From the NCBI RefSeq assembly GCF_000204055.1, contig NW_006768778.1, positions 1,456,783 through 1,520,782 of the forward strand: 64,000 nucleotides of DNA. The letters are read 5' to 3'. The notes beneath the pieces were generated by a model. It searched no databases and had not been told where the DNA came from. It saw nothing but the letters and a program-made list of their open reading frames with translations. Shown piece by piece: positions 58,618 to 64,000 of the stretch; the stretch's first letter is position 1, and the number at the start of each line of letters is the position of its first letter. The stretch comes from Melampsora larici-populina 98AG31. Taxonomy: Eukaryota > Basidiomycota > Pucciniomycetes > Pucciniales > Melampsoraceae. Made by a program: the position numbers and the translations under genes.

Positions 58618-61161
58618 AAAACTAGGACTTCTTGGTTTAGAGATTCAAGTTGGATTTTTAATTCAAAAAGCAAAAGGGTGGTTTTAGAATTTGAATGATG
58701 AGAATTTCATTTCCTTGTGATCATAATTTGGAGTTTCTTTATGAACCCAGAGTGTCTATGTACATACATAATTACATGAAGACATCTGGGGTTGAGGAAT
58801 TCTTGAAGACCTTCTATGTGATGACTCCTCCTGTTTATAATAAGGGAAAGTAATTTAAGGAAAAAAACAACACCACTTCTACCTACACACACAACACACT
58901 TGTTGTGCTAACCCGCTTTCAAGCCACCATCCAAGACTTGGGGCAGGCCCACAGAGGAATGCTGCATGTATCACATTGCATTGAATGCTAAATATATCCC
59001 AATGCAGAGCTTCTCACTTTGTAAATTGACCATAACCCAAACTCCATTTTGAGCCACGCTCAGCCATTTCAGTTAACCCCCCAACATCCTGTTGCAAGGC
59101 TCACACCTCATTGGCTGACTATAGACCAGATTTCCCTTTGTTGAACTCATGAGAATATCAAGAATCAAGTGACTCATGTAATTTTAATTTCTTTCTTTCA
59201 GCAAAGTTCTTGGTAAAACCTCAATCACTCATCAGATGGGTAATGAATTCTGGAAATAAAAATGTAACAATGATATCAGTTTCCTCAAGGATTATGATTT
59301 GAAATAAGGAAACCTATTTGGGAAAGAAAAAAGCTGTGATGAATTGTGTTACTTGATGTACATTGCAAGTAGCAATATTTATGTCTCAAACACTGGTGGT
59401 CTCAAACCTGTGTGGCGTCTGGGCACCAATTGCCTAGGTTCTTACAAAAACACACTCAAAGACCAAAGACCAAATTGTGATATGAATTAGGATTGACCGT
59501 AATGCACCAAGAAAGTGATATTGATCAATTTTGAAACACAAAAATATCCTTATTGTCTGGAAGCAATGCAATACCACTTTAAGTGATAGCTACACAGAAT
59601 AACCCATCAAGTTTTTCATTAATGATCATAAGTTGATATGGAACAGACAAATCTCCAGGTGTACTTTTGAAATTATCATTGAGGAGAAAAAGATCAATCA
59701 CCAAACTTAGATGTGGACTACAATAGGTATCAGTTTGGTCTCTAGTTGGATGCTCTGATTTTTATTACCATGGTCATGGTAGTCAATGGGGCTCAGTGCT
59801 TTTCAGTGGTTCTTTTTATGCCCTTGGTCTGCTTTTACTCCAATCACATTATGTTATTTGTTTTGCATTGTTTGCACAATTATATAAATCACTGCTCATC
59901 CAAAGCAGTTCTTGTTCAATTAAAGTGGTGTCATTTTAAATGCACCTCTCCTGTGTCTGATGTTTGGCCCTTTCTTCCTACCTACAATCTTAACCACCAA
60001 ATAGTCTGCTTACACTACTTCACCTTTCTTGCATACAATTTAGTACCAGAAACTGGTTTAAAATGTACTTGATAGTGCTGAGAAACAAATTTAGAGTTAA
60101 TCAAGTTTGTAATGCAAGACTTCCACATATTTTACAAATTTCTCTCATCCTGCCAATTTTCTTGCTTCTGGTCCATTTGTGTGATTTTTGAAGGTGCAAA
60201 GGTGCTGCCTGCAGAGAGAGAATGGGCCTTCTGGTTCAATACCAACAAATTGTGAGGGCGGCACCAGCCACTGGGGCCCTAGTTCAGATTAAATTTGACC
60301 ATTTCTATTAGAGGATGTGATCAAAGACTTCAACCATTTTTTTGAAATTCTGCCAAGTTGATGGATCAAGCTTTTACAAACATTTTCTGAAAATGTTTTT
60401 TCTTGTATGAGTATTGAATTGAGATAGGATTATGATTTTCAGGAAGCAAAGGTTTTTTTTACTTGGGAGATAAGTTGTGATGCATGTTGACCTTTTGGTT
60501 TTATGTTGGACATTGATATCTCATCCAAATTTATCAACATGAGCAAGGGTACCATAAGGAAAAGTTAATGAAGATTATTAGTTGGTTACAGATAGGAACA
60601 GATGTGGAAGCTAGGATCACAAGCATCTAGGATAGGATTCAATTTGTTGAATATCAGGTTAGATGCGTTTCTGGAAACTTGTGAAACCAAATTTATTCTG
60701 AATGAAGGCCTGATGAACGAACAGTTTCCCGATGGATGTTCAGTTTTCTGATGGATGTTCAGTTCTCTGATGGATGTTAAGTTTTTCAATAGTCGAGCTT
60801 AGGTTTGTTGGTGGTTACGCTCGGATTATTCACGATGTTTGATATTGAACAGATTGAATGAGATTCTGCATCCAATTACCTATCCAAAACTAAAAAACAA
60901 AGCTACATCCAACACTGAACTATGATTCATGGTCACTATTATTTCAGCGGGGATACATGTGTGTTGAGTTATAAGAGGTAAGAAGCAACAAACCAAGGAC
61001 TGAGTGTTTTGTAAATACAACCAAATGAATAAATCTAGCAGTCTTTATCTTACTACTGTGAAAAATAAAAATAACAATAAGAACTTTGAAAAATGATCTG
61101 TTGTACACCATTTCGAAGAATTGACAATGAGAGAACTCCAGAATTATCTCAGTTTGTAAGT
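58618..61161. repeat. Repeat-like, gene-poor stretch
   Basis: AT-rich, stops in all frames. A three-copy tandem repeat lies at 60731-60787. A frame at 59746-60072 is unlikely to be coding. No terminal repeats found. Confidence 0.45.
60731..60787 (+). repeat. 19-bp tandem repeat, three copies
   Basis: Units start GATGGATGTTCAGTTTTCT, GATGGATGTTCAGTTCTCT and GATGGATGTTAAGTTTTTC at 60731, 60750 and 60769. Confidence 0.85.
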
Positions 61162-62458
61162 TCAATGAGTTTTGCGACTTAGGCGATCTTTTTTGAAAGA
61201 AATCCGATTAAATGGTTCTTGCCGCTTAGCCCTATCTGGGAATGACCATTGAGAAAGAGGTCGAAGGGGAGTAGACGATCTACCCCCTCCCGCGTATTGT
61301 TCTCTAAACGGATAAGTAGTAGCAAGTAAGAAGAGCGAGTTCCATACTTTTGTCCGTCTTAGCCGCTTTGGTATGTATGGCTCAATGAGTACAGCTAGAG
61401 GTTGAAGCATGAAAAAGATTTCAAAAGCAGGTAACGAGGTAATCGTACGTGGATTAGATCGCGAAGGCCGAGGCATTACTGGGATACGCAGATCAAAAAG
61501 TGTTCATTGTCAGCCGATGTAAAAAAATGAGTCTTTGAATAAGACTAAACTCAACCATGTTCGTGTTGCCCAGTAGATGCAAGATAAATACCAATCAATC
61601 CAGCTAATCTTTGAAGTTTCGTTTTACCGCCTAATCTCTTAGTCATCCAGACCAAAGGTTTTCCACCTGCCACAACGAAACCTCTCTTGAAGAGTGTATG
61701 CCCACATTCAGACCAAAGTTGAGCAACAGAGCTAGCACGCTGAGGTGAATGAAACATGGGTGGTAGGTACAATGGGTTGACCGAATCACGTATTGCTTTC
61801 GGAAATCGAAGAAGACTCTTTATCTTCTGTGACGCCGTAGAGACCGGTGTATGATAGGTGAAGCGAATATCTATGAGGCAAGCTAACCATATACTAAAGC
61901 TGAGAAAGTAAAGGGACTCCGCAAGGATCTTCAATCCGGGAAAATTAGGTACCCCGATTGATCGAAGAGCTGAAGTTGGTGTTTTCAGTGGTGAATCTCG
62001 AGTCAAGGTGATAAAGACAATTGCGATGTTCATAGGAACGGCAATTGGAAGGAAACGTTTGATCAGATATGCAGTACTGAGGGCCATAGCAGCTCGTCCC
62101 CATGTGAAGTTTAACCCACGCATTCTGTCGACAAAAAAGAGATATTTTGGGTCAATGTGATGTAAGACTGATAGAGTTCAAAGATGTTCTGATGATAGTA
62201 ATTGAAGGAATGTCCACGCGATCAACCTGGAAGTAAGGGCTCGCTCACGAGGCAGAGGGATCTTAGTTAAGTTAGGAAGCAAGGCTCATTCTCTTGATCA
62301 TTTTTGCAGGTTTCATCCTCCTTGGTTTTCTCCCATCGTTGGACGCCTTCAAGAGTCATATGAAAGTATGATGGGACACGTCCTGTCCCGTCTAGTACGC
62401 GTCGGAGGCTGATTCCCACTCGAAGCATTTCACAGCTGTGCACAAAAATGACATGCAT
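61162..62458 (-). CDS. Wax synthase-like membrane-bound O-acyltransferase
   Basis: The recognisable part reads RGLNFTWGRAAMALSTAYLI near 62123. It continues with several hydrophobic spans and the block LPPMFHSPQRASSVAQLWSE, then CGHTLFKRGFVVAGGKPL, which is the wax synthase/MBOAT-2 signature region (P.F..P....S...FW...). Exon joint H-V at 61551/61473 leads to LPAFEIFFMLQPLAVLIEPY, then IPKRLRRTKVWNSLFLLATT and YPFREQY, the usual C-terminal spans of this family. The stop is at 61162-61164. The family's conserved catalytic His is not confidently placed in my reading. The 5' end is uncertain: GTGRVPSYFHMTLEGVQRWE at about 62330-62400 looks like the first exon but does not join cleanly with LPNLTKIPLPRERALTSR. 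Rust fungi use fatty-acyl esters, but the substrate is unknown. Confidence 0.65.
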
Positions 62459-62493
62459 CAGGAGATGAAAGGAAAAAAAGATGATGGATTGGG

Positions 62494-62572
62494 TTCAGGT
62501 TAACAAGTCCCTCGCGAGTCGCTGCTTCTCGTCCGCTTCGAGCGCAGCGAGGGACTTGGATAATTTCAGGTT
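62494..62572. repeat. GC-rich mini foldback flanked by an 8-bp direct repeat
   Basis: CAAGTCCCTCGC (62504-62515) and GCGAGGGACTTG (62547-62558) are perfect inverted repeats around a 31-nt GC-rich loop. TTCAGGTT lies on both sides (62494-62501 and 62565-62572). The composition contrasts with the AT-rich flanks. Confidence 0.65.
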
Positions 62573-62990
62573 CAGATCATTGCTGATGGCTTTTACTTAA
62601 AACTCACTGACATGGTCTTTATGAATCAAATTGAATGATCTTCTGAATGAAGCTGCCTCACCTGGATCTCTGCTTTTTCTTGAGCTTCCCTTCTGAGTTA
62701 CTGCAGGTGGTTTGTTTCAAAGTTTGGTCTCGTTATGCTAATGACAGATGAGGATAATGTATCGGTTTGATTCACTTTGGCTTGGGTAGTGGGTAATAGG
62801 TATGGCTTCAAAATCTGCCTTGAGATTCTGAAACAAAACTTGCTCGCTACAAGGGGTAGGCACCATGTTTTTCGCGATGTCCACTTTGACTCGGGGGTAG
62901 GCTCGAATGCTCTCGAAAATCACGATCAACAGGCACTTCGAATCAGGCAAGATCAGGCATTGAGCAACTCGACCGCGGATCCATCCAACA

Positions 62991-64000
62991 TGAAGTCATT
63001 TCAGACTATGATATTGATGTTCGATTGGCCTGTTTTGCTGACCGCTATGGGCGTTTCGGATTTATCCAAGATCATAGGTCGTCCTGTTTCTACCACGGAA
63101 AGCTATGCAAAGTCATGGTCTCACTTTACGGAACACGATCCGCCACTCCATCAACAAGAAGTTTCTCGATCGGAATTGGAAACTAGATATCCGTCAAATG
63201 TATGGCGTTCTGGTTCACAGATGGAACCTCATTGGCCAGACACGCATCTCTTCAATGCTCCTTCATCCGACGCACATACGAAAAACATCGCAGAAGGAAC
63301 ATGGTTTGAAGATCAACTCGAGAGCCCAGGGCACTACAGCGAATTAAACCATGTAATGGGCGAGCTTCCAGGAATCAAGCCAGATCTGCGGTCGTGGCTC
63401 GACCAGCTCAGCGCAGCTGACTTCGATGGAGATCTACACAATGATGGCTTTCATTCAAGTAGTCCCTACAACAGCGTCACAGGGCTCAGGGGTCACTCAG
63501 AAGTGCAAACTACCTACCATCGTGACCCTCTGGCCATTTCGACTTCACCTCACAATCAATTCTCGCAATCATCATCAGGCCACCATATTCCTGCCGAGCA
63601 TCCGATAGCATTTTTGGACAGTGATTTGGCTCGTATGCTTGATGAAAATGAAAACTTTTCTTTTGACTCTCAAACTTTGAACAAAGAGCCCGCAGCAATT
63701 TTACACGACACTTCATCGCACTATCCCGTTTCTCAAGCGATCTCTTCTATTGAAAACGCAGGACGGCCTCACGAAACTTTTAAAGACGCTTCAGATCATG
63801 TTGCCCACGGCACGCCTCGAAGCACATGGCCTACATTACCTATCTCAGAGGCCACGCTGGCGTCAGAGTCGTCGCCAAACTAGTCAGTGGTTCTGACTGG
63901 GTTTGATGAGGAATGAAAACCTTTTTCTAATCCTTGATCGGTCTACAGTGGTTTACGAGATTCTCCAAGTGCATCCGATCCCAACCCACTCCTTCAGTTT
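62991..64000 (+). CDS. Putative secreted protein, cut off by the right edge
   Basis: From MKSFQTMILMFDWPVLLTAM (62991) the first 20 residues form a signal-peptide-like hydrophobic stretch, though an Asp lies inside it. The frame then runs without stop to 63882. A GT-AG intron 63883-63948 joins PN to YGLRDSPSASDPNPLLQF, which continues past the window. The residues are polar, rich in His, Ser and Asp, and no domain is recognised. One segment, LPGIKPDLRSWLDQLSAADF, could form a helix. An upstream in-frame ATG at 62777 exists, but the signal-like start supports 62991. The full length is unknown. Confidence 0.5.

Noticed and set aside
59746..60072. 108-residue open frame with hydrophobic stretches
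   Set aside because: AT-rich context, no splice partners, no recognised motif; the hydrophobicity follows from T-rich codons.

Overview
This window looks like nuclear DNA of a rust fungus (Pucciniomycotina), most likely Melampsora or a close relative. The evidence is an AT-rich base composition, genes cut by many 50-100 bp GT-AG introns, a basidiomycete gene set, a small cysteine-rich secreted protein typical of rust effectors, and several transposon classes common in rust genomes, including a KDZ remnant. A run of exactly 100 N at 46224-46323 marks a scaffold gap. The species call is inference; no marker gene proves it.

Layout. 1-464 holds a possible LTR fragment. 465-4963 is a nearly complete hAT DNA transposon. 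4964-7514 is repeat-like DNA without a convincing gene. 7515-11095 (+) is a complete RasGAP of the Gap1/IQGAP family. 12145-13725 (-) is a secreted, probably GPI-anchored ferritin-like (Rds1-type) protein. 16801-20346 (-) is a HAM1-type protein. 21772-23382 (-) is casein kinase II beta with a poly-Glu extension, divergent from 24037-26336 (+), the APC/C subunit Cdc23/APC8. 27636-28348 (-) is a small secreted cysteine-rich candidate effector.

The most striking part is 29470-38227: an 8.76 kb Mutator-like element (MULE) with long inverted termini, flanked by the 10-bp direct repeat GCTTTTCAAT. Its multi-exon minus-strand gene joins a zinc-binding/MULE transposase region to a C-terminal domain with the Cys and His boxes of a ubiquitin-specific protease (C19). 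A second, 2.85 kb mariner-like element with 40-bp inverted repeats and a DDE transposase sits inside one intron of that gene. The MULE itself lies beside a decayed copy of the 5' end of cdc23.

Right of the MULE come a multi-pass membrane protein of unknown family (38836-40914, +), a repeat-rich stretch with a FAR1-like DNA-binding ORF and a KDZ transposase remnant (43.2-44.2 kb), a lysine-rich ORF, the scaffold gap, an unrecognised 327-residue protein (47459-48631, -), a class V-type chitin synthase with a myosin-like motor domain (50717-57463, -), another repeat-rich stretch, a wax synthase-like membrane acyltransferase (about 61162-62458, -) and a gene that runs off the right edge (62991 onward, +).

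The host genes are ordinary fungal functions (cell-cycle control, Ras signalling, wall synthesis, lipid acylation) and do not form a cluster. The accessory DNA between them is layered transposon insertions, with the putative effector gene in the same gene-poor, repeat-rich setting.
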